From an uncultured Alistipes sp. (GTDB lineage Bacteria > Bacteroidota > Bacteroidia > Bacteroidales > Rikenellaceae), in NCBI GenBank assembly GCA_947364365.1, contig CANASP010000007.1, positions 46,921-110,920 on the forward strand: a stretch of DNA of 64,000 nucleotides. The letters are read 5' to 3'. Positions within the stretch are counted from its first letter, which is position 1; every line of letters begins with the position of its first letter. Shown here in pieces: positions 34,443 through 43,254 of the stretch. Position numbers and translations under genes: made by a program. The notes beneath the pieces were generated by a model. The model was not told where the DNA came from and did no database searches. It saw only the letters and a list, made by a program, of their open reading frames with translations.

Positions 34443-35393
34443 TTAATCCCCCCTTTCGCCCACCACCACGCGGATCGCGCGGTGGAGCACCTCGAATTCG
34501 ACGGGCGATCCGCCCAGCATCTCGCCGTCGACCTCGAGCGGGATCTCGGGCGACGACTCGATGCGGATACGGCCGCCGCGCTGCTGGAGGATATGGCGGA
34601 TGCGGTAGATGCCGCCGTTGAACAGGTAGCGGAAGCGGAAAAGGACGTGCCAGAAGTGGATCGGCCTGACCAGCGAGACGTCGAACATCCCATCGTCGGC
34701 CACGGCGGCCGGCAGCTGCTGCATGCCTCCGCCGTTGAATTTGCAGATGCCGATGGCCACCGACAGCAGCAGGTCGTTGTAGACCAACCGGTCGTCGACC
34801 CACACCTTGACGCCCGTCGACTTGTAGCGGAAGAACGAACGCACGAGACACAGGGTCCGGCGCAGCCGGCCCGAACGCCGCTTGTTCTGAAGATGGGTGA
34901 AACGTCCCAGCACGCAGGCCTCGAACCCGATACCGGCCGCATTGACCATATAGCGGCTCTGCCGGTAGTGGGCCTCCTCGTAGCTCACCACGCCGACATC
35001 CTGGAGAAACGACCGCTCCTCCGCGATGGCACGCACCGCCTCGCCGTAGCGGCCCGAGAGGCCGAACGAGCGGACCCACCCGTTTCCCGAGCCCACGGCC
35101 ACGACGGCGAGCAACACCTCGTGGGGCTCGACCTCGCGCTGGATGAACAGCCCGTTGACCACCTCGTGCAGCGTGCCGTCGCCCCCCACGACGATGATCC
35201 GGCGGTAGCCCTGCCCCACGGCCCACACCGCGAGCTCCGTGGCGTGGCACTTGTGCTCGGTGAAGACCGGCTCATAGGCCACACCCGCCTCGCGCAGCAG
35301 GCGCGAGACGAGGGGGAAATCGTCGAGCCCGCGGCCCTCTCCGGCCGCGGGATTGACGATCATGAACCATTTGTTGTCGGCTGCTGTTTCCAA
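34443..35393 (-). CDS. Diacylglycerol/lipid kinase (YegS/DagK-like)
   Basis: 316 aa. The N-terminal NPAAGEGRG, GGDGTLHEVVNG and VAVGSGNGWVRSFGL motifs are those of the DAGK catalytic domain; the C-terminal domain has [18 protein letters not shown]. It phosphorylates diacylglycerol or related lipids at the membrane. The start is uncertain: TTG at 35393 (6 nt after the pepD stop) keeps the expected KWFMIVNP strand, while ATG 35363 would cut it. I prefer TTG. Probably co-transcribed with pepD. Confidence 0.88.
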   Translation of the reverse strand: METAADNKWFMIVNPAAGEGRGLDDFPLVSRLLREAGVAYEPVFTEHKCHATELAVWAVGQGYRRIIVVGGDGTLHEVVNGLFIQREVEPHEVLLAVVAVGSGNGWVRSFGLSGRYGEAVRAIAEERSFLQDVGVVSYEEAHYRQSRYMVNAAGIGFEACVLGRFTHLQNKRRSGRLRRTLCLVRSFFRYKSTGVKVWVDDRLVYNDLLLSVAIGICKFNGGGMQQLPAAVADDGMFDVSLVRPIHFWHVLFRFRYLFNGGIYRIRHILQQRGGRIRIESSPEIPLEVDGEMLGGSPVEFEVLHRAIRVVVGERGD

Positions 35394-35399
35394 CGCCGG

Positions 35400-36845
35400 C
35401 TACTTTTCGGGGACGTTGCGCAGCGTGTGGACCAGGAAGTCGTAGAACTTGGCCACCGAGGCGATCTCCACCTTCTCGTCGGGCGAGTGGGGGTAGCAGA
35501 TCGTGGGGCCGAACGAGATCATGTCGAGCCCCGGATAGTTGCTGCCGATGATGCCGCACTCCAGCCCGGCGTGGATGGCCGTGACGAGCGGCTTCTTTCC
35601 GTAGAGCGCCTCGTAGGAGGCGGTCATCGCCTTCAGAATCGGCGACGCCATGTCGGGATTCCAGCCGTTGTAGGCCCCCGAGAGCTCGGTGCGGGCGCCG
35701 GCCAGATCCATCACCGCCGTGATCGCCTCGCCCAGGGCCTCCTTGGCCGAGTTGACCGAGCTGCGCAGCAGGCACTGCATGCGCACCTGCGCCCCGTCAG
35801 ATACCACGCGCGCCAGGTTGGTCGAGGTCTCGACCAGTCCGGGCATCGCCTCCGACATGCGCACCACCCCGTCGGGGCACGCCACGACGGCCTTTATGAG
35901 CCGCGCGGCCGCCTCGCTGGCGATCACCTCGGCGGGCATGGCGCAAGGCTCGGCATAGATGCGGATCGCATCCTCCACCCCGGCATACTCGGCCTGCACG
36001 GTCTTCTCGTAGGCGGCTACGGCCTGCTCGAAGGCCCCGCCGTCGGCCACGACGACCGTGGCGACCGCCTCGCGCGGAATGGCGTTGCGCAGGCCTCCGC
36101 CGTCGACCGAAGCGAGGGCGAGCCCCCCGATGCGGTTCAGGAGGCGGAAGAGCAGCTTGTTGGCGTTGGCGCGCTGGGCCACGATCTGAATCCCCGAGTG
36201 GCCGCCCTTGAGCCCCTTGACGTGGAGCGCATAGGCCTTGCAGCCCGCCGGGGCGGGCTCGGTCGCGTAGTCGAGGGCGATGTTGGCGTCCAGACCGCCG
36301 GCGCAGCCCACGTAGAGCTCGCCCTCGGACTCCGAGTCGAGGTTGAGCAGGATCTCGCCCTGCAACACCCCGGCCTTCAGGCCGAAGGCGCCGTCCATGC
36401 CCGTCTCCTCGGTGGCGGTGAAGAGCGCCTCCAGCGGACCGTGGACCAGCGTCGTGTCCTCCAGCACGGCGAGGATCGCCGCGGCGCCGATACCGTTGTC
36501 GGCCCCCAGCGTCGTGCCGTCGGCCGTCACCCAGTCGCCGTCGACGTAGGCGTCGATCGGGTCGTTCTCGAAGTCGAAGGTCTTGTCGTTGTTTTTCTGC
36601 GGCACCATGTCGAGGTGGGCCTGCAACACCACGCCCTTGCGCCGCTCCATGCCCGGCGTGGCGGGCTTGCTCACGTAGACGTTGTGCGCCTCGTCCTCGC
36701 GGCATTCGAGCCCCAGCGAGCGGGCTACCTCCATGACGTAGGCGCGGATGCGCTCCTCGTGGCCCGAGGGGCGCGGGATGCGGGCGATGGCGGCGAAGTG
36801 CTTCCATACGAGCGTCGGCTTGAGAGCCGTCAGGTTTCTGTCCAT
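35400..36845 (-). CDS. pepD: Aminoacyl-histidine dipeptidase (PepD, M20 family)
   Basis: 481 aa, normal length. Metal-site blocks LQAHLDMVPQ, GADNGIGAAAILAVLED and TATEETGMDGAFGL, and a C-terminal HAGLECGIIGSNYPGLDMIS plus PHSPDEKVEIASV, match bacterial PepD/carnosinase-type dipeptidases. A cytosolic zinc enzyme hydrolysing Xaa-His and other dipeptides. Upstream of the lipid kinase on the same strand. Confidence 0.94.
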   Translation of the reverse strand: MDRNLTALKPTLVWKHFAAIARIPRPSGHEERIRAYVMEVARSLGLECREDEAHNVYVSKPATPGMERRKGVVLQAHLDMVPQKNNDKTFDFENDPIDAYVDGDWVTADGTTLGADNGIGAAAILAVLEDTTLVHGPLEALFTATEETGMDGAFGLKAGVLQGEILLNLDSESEGELYVGCAGGLDANIALDYATEPAPAGCKAYALHVKGLKGGHSGIQIVAQRANANKLLFRLLNRIGGLALASVDGGGLRNAIPREAVATVVVADGGAFEQAVAAYEKTVQAEYAGVEDAIRIYAEPCAMPAEVIASEAAARLIKAVVACPDGVVRMSEAMPGLVETSTNLARVVSDGAQVRMQCLLRSSVNSAKEALGEAITAVMDLAGARTELSGAYNGWNPDMASPILKAMTASYEALYGKKPLVTAIHAGLECGIIGSNYPGLDMISFGPTICYPHSPDEKVEIASVAKFYDFLVHTLRNVPEK

Positions 36846-36857
36846 AGTATTTGGGTT

Positions 36858-37829
36858 TTAAGGTTCCGTTTTTTCGGTTTCGTTTCGGCGGTCGAAGGCC
36901 TCGACGATGTATTTCACGAGCGGATGGCGCACGATGTCGCGCCGGTCGAACTCGACGATGCCGATCCCCTCCACTCCGCGCAGGTAGTCCATGGCGCGCA
37001 CCAGCCCGCTGTCGGCCTTGTGCGGCAGGTCGATCTGCGTGACGTCGCCCGTGACGATGAAGCGCGCGTTGCGCCCCATGCGCGTGAGGAACATCTTGAT
37101 CTGCGGGAGGGTCGTGTTCTGCGCCTCGTCGAGGATGACGAAGGCGTTGTCCAGCGTGCGGCCGCGCATGTAGGCCAGCGGCGCGATCTGCACGGTGCCC
37201 TCCTCGAGGAATTTCTGCAGCTTGGCGGGCGGGATCATGTCGTTGAGCGCGTCGTAGAGCGGCTGGAGATAGGGGTCGAGCTTCTCCTTCATGTCGCCGG
37301 GCAGGAAGCCCAGCTTCTCGCCCGCCTCGACGGCCGGGCGCGTGAGGATGATGCGCCGCACCTGCTTCTCCTTGAGCGCCCTGACGGCCAGGGCGATGGC
37401 CGTGTAGGTCTTGCCCGACCCGGCGGGCCCCACGGCGAAAAGCAGGTCGCAGGTGTCGTAGAGCCCGACCAGCCGCTGCTGGTTGACCGTGCGGGCGCGG
37501 ACGATATTGCCGCCGTTGCCGTAGACGATCACGTCCTTGTCGACCGGCGCCTCGGGTTGCAGGGCGCTCTCGCCGGCGAAGCACTGGTCGACGACCTGCG
37601 ACGAGATGTGTCCGTATTTGATATAGTAGGCTACCAGCCCCTCCAGCCGGCGGGCGAAACGCGCCACGTCGGCCTCGGCGCCCAGCACCTTGAGCGACGA
37701 ACCGCGCGCCACGATCTTCAGCGTCGGGTGGAGCTCCCGGATGCGGTCGAGGTAGGCGTTGCGCGGGCCGTAGAGTTCGCGGGGATCGACCCCTTCGATC
37801 TCGATCTGTTTTCCTTCTGCTGCGGTCAT
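36858..37829 (-). CDS. PhoH-family P-loop ATPase
   Basis: 323 aa. Walker A VGPAGSGKTYTAIA (~residues 133-146), Walker B FVILDEAQN, and TGDVTQIDLP are intact; N-terminal ~100 residues form the usual KH-like region. PhoH/PhoH2-type proteins act on RNA, but the physiological role is poorly defined. It lies 12 bp from pepD and 3 bp from the barrel gene. Confidence 0.93.
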   Translation of the reverse strand: MTAAEGKQIEIEGVDPRELYGPRNAYLDRIRELHPTLKIVARGSSLKVLGAEADVARFARRLEGLVAYYIKYGHISSQVVDQCFAGESALQPEAPVDKDVIVYGNGGNIVRARTVNQQRLVGLYDTCDLLFAVGPAGSGKTYTAIALAVRALKEKQVRRIILTRPAVEAGEKLGFLPGDMKEKLDPYLQPLYDALNDMIPPAKLQKFLEEGTVQIAPLAYMRGRTLDNAFVILDEAQNTTLPQIKMFLTRMGRNARFIVTGDVTQIDLPHKADSGLVRAMDYLRGVEGIGIVEFDRRDIVRHPLVKYIVEAFDRRNETEKTEP

Positions 37830-37832
37830 GGG

Positions 37833-38426
37833 CTAAAACAGGTATCCGACGCTGAGCGCGACGTTGTGCTGGCGGAGTTTGTCGAGCTCGTACCCCGTGG
37901 GCAGCACGACGTTCTCCTTGCCCTTGAACTGGCCGTTGTAGCGCAGGTCGACGAGCAGGTGGCGCATGATGACCACGCCCGCACCCACCGTGAACGAGAG
38001 CGACGGACGCACGCGCCCGAAGTCGAGCAGGTCGCGGCCCGACTTCTGCTTGCAGTCGTTCATCACCGTGAAGACCGGACCGGCGTAGATGCGCACCGGA
38101 TGGAGCAGGCGCAGCGAGACGAGCACCGGGATGTCGATCGAGCTCGACTTGAGGTTGATCTCGGGCGCATCGTCGGGACGAATGCGCAGCCCCTGGCGCA
38201 CGTAGAGGATCTGCGGCTCGACGGCGAAGGCGCCGAAATTGACCGCCGTGACGATACCGGCCTGCCAGCCCAGTTTGTTGCGGACGGAGGTGGCGTCGTC
38301 CGAGGTCGAGAAGTCCACGATGTTCAGACCGGCCAGACCGCCCCACTCCACCGTCGTGCGGTGACGTTGCGCCGAGGCGGTCGAAGCGGCCGCCAGGAGC
38401 AGCACGAGCACAAGCAATTTACGCAT
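37833..38426 (-). CDS. PorT-like outer-membrane beta-barrel protein
   Basis: 197 aa from ATG 38426 (MRKLLVLVLLLAAASTASAQ); a GTG two codons upstream is possible. Signal peptide 1-20, then alternating strands (WQAGIVTAVNFGAFAVEPQI, LSFTVGAGVVIMRHLLVDLRY) and a C-terminal strand ending VGYLF. The pattern matches the porin_family/PorT barrels common in Bacteroidetes. First gene of the group running into phoH. Confidence 0.85.
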   Translation of the reverse strand: MRKLLVLVLLLAAASTASAQRHRTTVEWGGLAGLNIVDFSTSDDATSVRNKLGWQAGIVTAVNFGAFAVEPQILYVRQGLRIRPDDAPEINLKSSSIDIPVLVSLRLLHPVRIYAGPVFTVMNDCKQKSGRDLLDFGRVRPSLSFTVGAGVVIMRHLLVDLRYNGQFKGKENVVLPTGYELDKLRQHNVALSVGYLF

Positions 38427-38640
38427 ATTCACATGTTTTTCAGTTTCTTACAATCACCGCCCGAAGCATCCCCGGCCGGTTCCTACAGCCGTCCGGCCGG
38501 CGCCACGGCGCATTTTCGCGCGGCCCGTCGGCGGCTTGTTCGTCCAAAGTTACGTCTTTTCCGGCAAATCCCCAAAAACGGAGCGCCGCATCGCAGGGGC
38601 ATACGACGAAAAAAGCGAGAACCTTCCGATTCTCGCTTCG

Positions 38641-38713
38641 TACCCCCCCAGGGGCTCGAACCCTGGACCCCAACATTAAGAGTGTCGTGCTCTACCAACT
38701 GAGCTAGAGAGGC
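38641..38713 (-). tRNA. tRNA-Lys (anticodon CTT), copy 1
   Basis: 73-nt cloverleaf: acceptor GCCTCTC/GGGGGGT (several G-T pairs), D-arm AGCTCAGTTGGTAGAGCA, anticodon stem CGACA/TGTTG with loop CTCTTAA (anticodon CTT), T-arm CAGGGTTCGAGCCCCTG. Identical to the copy 90 bp away. Confidence 0.93.
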
Positions 38714-38730
38714 AGCAATCGTTTTCTTCG

Positions 38731-38803
38731 TACCCCCCCAGGGGCTCGAACCCTGGACCCCAACATTAAGAGTGTCGTGCTCTACCAACTGAGCTAGAGA
38801 GGC
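38731..38803 (-). tRNA. tRNA-Lys (anticodon CTT), copy 2
   Basis: Same 73-nt sequence as the neighbouring tRNA; the pair plus spacer repeats with a 90-bp period, a recent tandem duplication. Confidence 0.93.
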
Positions 38804-39240
38804 ATCAATCATTTTCCGATTGCGAGTGCAAAGATAAGGCGGTTTTTTCGAATCTGCAAAATATTTTCGATTTTTTTCGCACCCCGCAGGAAACGACGCC
38901 GCGAAACGGCCGGTCCGCACCCGCCGCGCGCGCCGGAAAACGGCCGGACGGGAGCGGGGGAAACAACCCCGTGCGCATCGGGAAGGAGCGCGCCGGAGCA
39001 AGGCGCCGCATCCGGAACTTGGCCCCGCATCCGGAACTTGGCGGCGCGGCGGCGGCCGAAAAGTCCGCGCCCGCCGGCGTTCGGCCCTGTGCCGCGCACG
39101 GAGCCTCCGCCGGACACACGGGCCCGCACGGAGCCCTCTCGAAAAGATTTGCGCAAACCCTACCATATACCGTTATTTTTTCTTACCTTCGCGAAGATAA
39201 ATCCCGATCTATCGCCAAACCTGAAAAATTACCGATCGAT
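38804..39240. other. Gene-free stretch before the ROK kinase
   Basis: About 435 bp with no credible gene. It contains an 18-bp tandem repeat (ccgcatccggaacttggc, twice, ~39007-39043). An A/T-rich promoter region near 39170-39200 has ttaccttcgcg, a near match to TAnnTTTG. Confidence 0.5.
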
Positions 39241-40353
39241 ATGTACAGTTACGACAACCGGGTGGTCATCACCCTCGACGCCGGCGGCACGAACTTCGTC
39301 TTCGGAGCCATGCAGGCCAACAAATTCATCATCGACCCGATCACGATGCCCTCCAACGCCGCCGACCTGGACAAGTGCCTCCAGACGATGGTGACGGGCT
39401 TCCAGCAGGTCATCGACCGGCTCGAAGCGAAGCCCGTGGCGATTTCGTTCGCCTTCCCCGGCCCGGCCGACTACCCCAACGGCATCATCGGCGGATACCT
39501 TCCCAACTTCCCCTCGTTCCGCGACGGCGTGGCGCTGGGTCCCTACCTCGAGTACAAGTTCGGTCTGCCCGTGTTCATCAACAACGACGGCGACCTGTTC
39601 GCCTACGGCGAGGCGCTGGGCGGCGCGCTGCCCGAGGTCAACGCCCGGCTGGAGAAGCTGGGCAGCGCCAAGCGCTACCGCAACCTGCTGGGCTACACCT
39701 TCGGCACAGGCTTCGGCATCGGCATGGTCATCGACGGCCGCCTCAACCGCGGCGACAACTCGTGCGTGGAGACCTTCTGCCTGCGCCACAAGAAGATGCC
39801 CGAGGTGATCGTCGAGGAGGGCGTGGCCGTGCGCGCCGTCAAGCGCGTCTACGGCGAGCTGTCGGGCGACAAGAACCACACGCTCGAACCCAAGGATATC
39901 TGCGAGATCGCCGACGGCAAGCGCGAGGGCGACGCGGAGGCGGCCAAGCGGGCCTTCGCCGAGCTGGGCGAGATCGCCGGCGACGCCATGGCGACGGCCG
40001 TGACGCTGACCGACTCGCTGATCGTCATCGGCGGCGGCATCACCGCGGCCCGCAAGTACATCATGCCCGCGCTGCTCGGCGAGCTGCGCGCGAAGATGCA
40101 CACCGTCGGCGGCGAGGAGCTCGACCGCGTGCAGATGAAGGTCTACGACCTGGACGACGACGAGGAGTTCCGCCTCTTCGCCAAGGGCGACCAGCAGGCG
40201 CTGAAGGTCTACGGCACCGACCGCTACGTGGCCTACGACCCGCAGAAGCGCATCGGCGTCACGATCTCGAAGCTGGGGGCCAGCAAGGCCATCTCGGTGG
40301 GCGCCTACGCCTTCGCGCTGAGCCAGCTCGACGCGGCGGCGAACAAGGCCTGA
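39241..40353 (+). CDS. ROK-family sugar kinase
   Basis: 370 aa from ATG 39241 (MYSYDNRVVITLDAGGTNFV). The phosphate-binding LDAGGTNFVFG, the catalytic FINNDGDLFAYGEA (Asp) and GTGFGIGMVIDG match ROK kinases, and the IVIGGGITAARKYIMP block closes the second domain. The CXCGxxGC zinc loop of classic ROK repressors is replaced by CVETFCLRHKK, so the zinc site is atypical. Substrate is probably glucose or an N-acetylhexosamine. Followed by manA after 41 bp. Confidence 0.88.
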   Translation: MYSYDNRVVITLDAGGTNFVFGAMQANKFIIDPITMPSNAADLDKCLQTMVTGFQQVIDRLEAKPVAISFAFPGPADYPNGIIGGYLPNFPSFRDGVALGPYLEYKFGLPVFINNDGDLFAYGEALGGALPEVNARLEKLGSAKRYRNLLGYTFGTGFGIGMVIDGRLNRGDNSCVETFCLRHKKMPEVIVEEGVAVRAVKRVYGELSGDKNHTLEPKDICEIADGKREGDAEAAKRAFAELGEIAGDAMATAVTLTDSLIVIGGGITAARKYIMPALLGELRAKMHTVGGEELDRVQMKVYDLDDDEEFRLFAKGDQQALKVYGTDRYVAYDPQKRIGVTISKLGASKAISVGAYAFALSQLDAAANKA

Positions 40354-40394
40354 CCGTTTCCGACAACCGAACAACCAAACGCAACGAACAGACG

Positions 40395-41360
40395 ATGTAT
40401 AAGTTCCAACCCATTCTGAAATCGACGATCTGGGGCGGCGAGAAGATCGCCCCCTACAAGGGAATCCAAACCGACCAGCACGCGATCGGCGAGAGCTGGG
40501 AGCTCTCGGGCGTGCGGGGCAACGAATCGGTGGTGGCCGAGGGGCCCGACGCCGGGAAGACGCTCCCCGAGCTGATCGCCCGCGACGGCGCCGCGCTGCT
40601 GGGCAAGGCCAACGCCGAGCGTTTCGGCTCCGAATTCCCGCTGCTCATCAAGTTCATCGACGCCCGCCAGGACCTCTCGATCCAGGTGCACCCCGACGAC
40701 CGGCTGGCCGCCGAGCGCCACCAGTCGAAGGGCAAGACCGAGATGTGGTACGTCGTGGCGGCCGACGAGGGGGCCCACCTGCGCTCGGGCTTCGCCAAGC
40801 AGGTCACGCCGGCCGAGTACGCCGCCAGCGTCGAGGACAACACCATCACCGACCTTCTGGCCGACTACACGATCGCCCCGGGCGACGTCTTCTTCCTCCC
40901 CGCGGGCCGCATCCACGCCATCTGCACGGGGTGCTTCGTAGCCGAGATCCAGCAGACGTCGGACATCACCTACCGCATCTACGACTACGGCCGCAAGGGC
41001 GCCGACGGCAAGACGCGCGAGCTGCACACCGAGCTGGCCAAGGAGGCCATCGACTACACCGTGCTGCCCGACTACCGCACCCGCTACGAGGCGGCCAAGG
41101 ACAGCGAGGTCGAACTCGTCTCGTGCCCCTACTTCACCACCTCGCTGCTCGACCTCACGCAGCCCAAGACGATCGACCTGGCGTCGCTCGACTCGTTCGT
41201 CGTGGTGATCTGCATGGAGGGCCGCGGCACGATCGCCGACGACCGGGGCGGCGTGCTGCCGATCCACCAGGGCGAGACGGTGCTCGTGCCCGCCACGGCC
41301 GCCTCGCTGCGCTTCGAGCCCGACGGAGCGATGAAACTGCTCACGAGCTGCATCCGATAA
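40395..41360 (+). CDS. manA: Mannose-6-phosphate isomerase, class I
   Basis: 321 aa from ATG 40395 (MYKFQPILKSTIWGGEKIAP). Zinc-site blocks LSIQVHPDD, KTEMWYVV and PAGRIHAICTG are intact in a cupin fold; the short form typical of Bacteroidetes. It interconverts mannose 6-phosphate and fructose 6-phosphate. Probably co-transcribed with the ROK kinase and ended by a strong terminator. Confidence 0.95.
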   Translation: MYKFQPILKSTIWGGEKIAPYKGIQTDQHAIGESWELSGVRGNESVVAEGPDAGKTLPELIARDGAALLGKANAERFGSEFPLLIKFIDARQDLSIQVHPDDRLAAERHQSKGKTEMWYVVAADEGAHLRSGFAKQVTPAEYAASVEDNTITDLLADYTIAPGDVFFLPAGRIHAICTGCFVAEIQQTSDITYRIYDYGRKGADGKTRELHTELAKEAIDYTVLPDYRTRYEAAKDSEVELVSCPYFTTSLLDLTQPKTIDLASLDSFVVVICMEGRGTIADDRGGVLPIHQGETVLVPATAASLRFEPDGAMKLLTSCIR

Positions 41361-41391
41361 ACGGGAATCCGCGCCGGAAGGCCCACAGGAG

Positions 41392-41428
41392 CGTGTGTCG
41401 AGAATCGATTTCGACACACGTTTTTTTT
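41392..41428 (+). terminator. Terminator after manA
   Basis: 10-bp perfect stem cgtgtgtcga / tcgacacacg followed by eight T. Confidence 0.92.
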
Positions 41429-41497
41429 CGTGCGGGATGATTGCAGGTCTGCATTCTTTTATTTAATTTTGTGTAAACCTAAAACGTATTCCGATCC

Positions 41498-42595
41498 ATG
41501 AAAGAAGCTCTGATGCGGATCGCATCGCAATTCGCCCTCGAAGGCACCGTCCGCTCCATCGACCCGCTGGGCGGAGGATTCATCAACGACACCTTCATCG
41601 TCCGCACGTCGGACGGGGCGCCCGACTACATCCTCCAGCGCAAGAACAAGAACATCTTCCCCGACGTGCCGGCCATGATGGAGAACATCCGCAAGGTATC
41701 GGAACACATCGGCCGCCGCGTGGCGGCCGAAGGGGGCGACCCGCGGCGCGAGGCCATGACCGTCGTCCCCACCCGCGACGGAGCGCTCTGCCACTGCGAC
41801 GCCGCGGGCGAGTACTGGGCCGTGACGGAGTTCATCGCCGACACGGTGGCCTACGACAAGGCCGACTCGGAGGCGCTGGCCCGCAAGGGCGGCGAGGGCA
41901 TCGGCCGCTTCCAGGCGCTGCTCGCCGACTTCGACGAGCCCCTGGCCGAGACGATCAAGGGCTTCCACAACATCCGCCACCGCTTCGCGCAGTGGGACGA
42001 GGCCCTCGGGCGCGACGCCGCGGGCCGCGTGAAGGATCTTGCGGAGGAGATCGGCTGGATCGAGTCGCGCCGCGAGGAGATGATGCGCTTCTGGGAGCTC
42101 GTCGAGCAGGGCACGATCCCCACGCGCGTGACCCACAACGACACCAAGATCAGCAACATCCTCTTCGACTGCACGGGCCGCGTGCTGTGCGTGATCGACC
42201 TCGACACGGTGATGAACTCCACGTCGCTCAACGACTTCGGCGACGCCATCCGCTCCTACTGCAACACGGGGGCCGAGGACGACCCCGACCTCGACCGCGT
42301 GGAGCTGTCGCTGCCGATGTTCCGCGCCTACACCGAGGGCTACCTCTCCGAGCGGGCCCGGCAGCTGGTGCCGGCCGAAATCGACCGCCTGGCCTTCTCG
42401 GCCCGCTACATCACCTACGAGCAGGTGCTGCGCTTCCTGATGGACTACATCGACGGCGACACCTATTATAAAACGGCTTACGCCGACCACAACCTCGTGC
42501 GCACGCGCGCCCAGTACAAGCTCCTGCAGAGCATGGAGCGCCAGGCGGAGGCCATGTGCGCCGTCGTCGGGGAGCTCGCCGCAAAATACCGATAG
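41498..42595 (+). CDS. APH-fold sugar kinase, N-acetylhexosamine 1-kinase-like (NahK-type)
   Basis: 365 aa. It starts near PLGGGFINDTFIV and VILQRKN-like YILQRKNKNIF (nucleotide-binding lobe), with the catalytic loop RVTHNDTKISNILFD at ~209-223 and the metal-binding IDLDTVM. The pattern matches N-acetylhexosamine 1-kinases, which phosphorylate GlcNAc or GalNAc at C1 in mucin-sugar salvage. It heads an operon with a CBM9-like gene and two NagB-family genes, which supports amino-sugar use; the exact sugar is inferred. Confidence 0.85.
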   Translation: MKEALMRIASQFALEGTVRSIDPLGGGFINDTFIVRTSDGAPDYILQRKNKNIFPDVPAMMENIRKVSEHIGRRVAAEGGDPRREAMTVVPTRDGALCHCDAAGEYWAVTEFIADTVAYDKADSEALARKGGEGIGRFQALLADFDEPLAETIKGFHNIRHRFAQWDEALGRDAAGRVKDLAEEIGWIESRREEMMRFWELVEQGTIPTRVTHNDTKISNILFDCTGRVLCVIDLDTVMNSTSLNDFGDAIRSYCNTGAEDDPDLDRVELSLPMFRAYTEGYLSERARQLVPAEIDRLAFSARYITYEQVLRFLMDYIDGDTYYKTAYADHNLVRTRAQYKLLQSMERQAEAMCAVVGELAAKYR

Positions 42596-42601
42596 CCGAC
42601 G

Positions 42602-43249
42602 ATGAAGATCATCCCCAAATTCGCCCCCGTCGACCCGCGCGACGACGCGGTGCTGGACAGCGCCTTCGCCGCCGTCGAGGCGCAGCCGATCGCCTGCTGC
42701 AACTGGCCCGAGAGCTACCCCTACGCCCCGAAGGTCTCGTTCCGCATGTTCCACACGGGCGCGCTGCTCCTCCTGCGCTTCGATGTCGAGGAGCAGTGCA
42801 CGGCGGCCCGCGTCGCCGAGGACAACGGCCGCGTGTGGACCGATTCGTGCGTGGAGTTCTTCCTCGCCCCGGGCGACGAGGAGGGCTACTACAACTTCGA
42901 GACCACCTGCATCGGGCGCATGCTGCTGGGCTACCGCCGCACGCACGCCGACGCCGTGCACGCCCCCGCAGCGATCATGGAGCGCATCGCGCGTACGCCG
43001 ACGCTCGGTTCGGAACCCTTCGCCGAGCGCACGGGCGACAACCGCTGGCGCGTGACGCTGGCCATCCCGCCCGAGGCGCTCTTCCGCCACACGATCGCCG
43101 ACTGGAGCGGGCTGGAGGCGCGCATGAACCTCTACAAGTGCGGCGACGAACTCTCGCAGCCCCACTTCCTCTCGTGGCAGCCCATCGCGACGCCCCGCCC
43201 CAACTTCCACGTGCCGGAATTCTTCGCCCGCATGAAATTCGAAGCATAG
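42602..43249 (+). CDS. CBM9-like carbohydrate-binding family protein
   Basis: 215 aa, starting MKIIPKFAPVDPRDDAVLD, 6 bp after the kinase stop. Blocks VWTDSCVEFFLAPGDEEGYYNFE, RVTLAIPPEALF and MNLYKCGDELSQPHFLSWQPI are characteristic of the CBM9-like (family 9) carbohydrate-binding module found alone in Bacteroidetes. There is no signal peptide, so it would be cytosolic; possible sugar-binding or enzymatic role unknown. Confidence 0.82.
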   Translation: MKIIPKFAPVDPRDDAVLDSAFAAVEAQPIACCNWPESYPYAPKVSFRMFHTGALLLLRFDVEEQCTAARVAEDNGRVWTDSCVEFFLAPGDEEGYYNFETTCIGRMLLGYRRTHADAVHAPAAIMERIARTPTLGSEPFAERTGDNRWRVTLAIPPEALFRHTIADWSGLEARMNLYKCGDELSQPHFLSWQPIATPRPNFHVPEFFARMKFEA

Positions 43250-43254
43250 ACACA

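Noticed and set aside
34482-38702. 1406-codon plus-strand frame opposite the lipid kinase, pepD and phoH genes
   Set aside because: All four minus-strand genes have complete family motifs; the plus frame lacks any domain and results from high GC at third positions.
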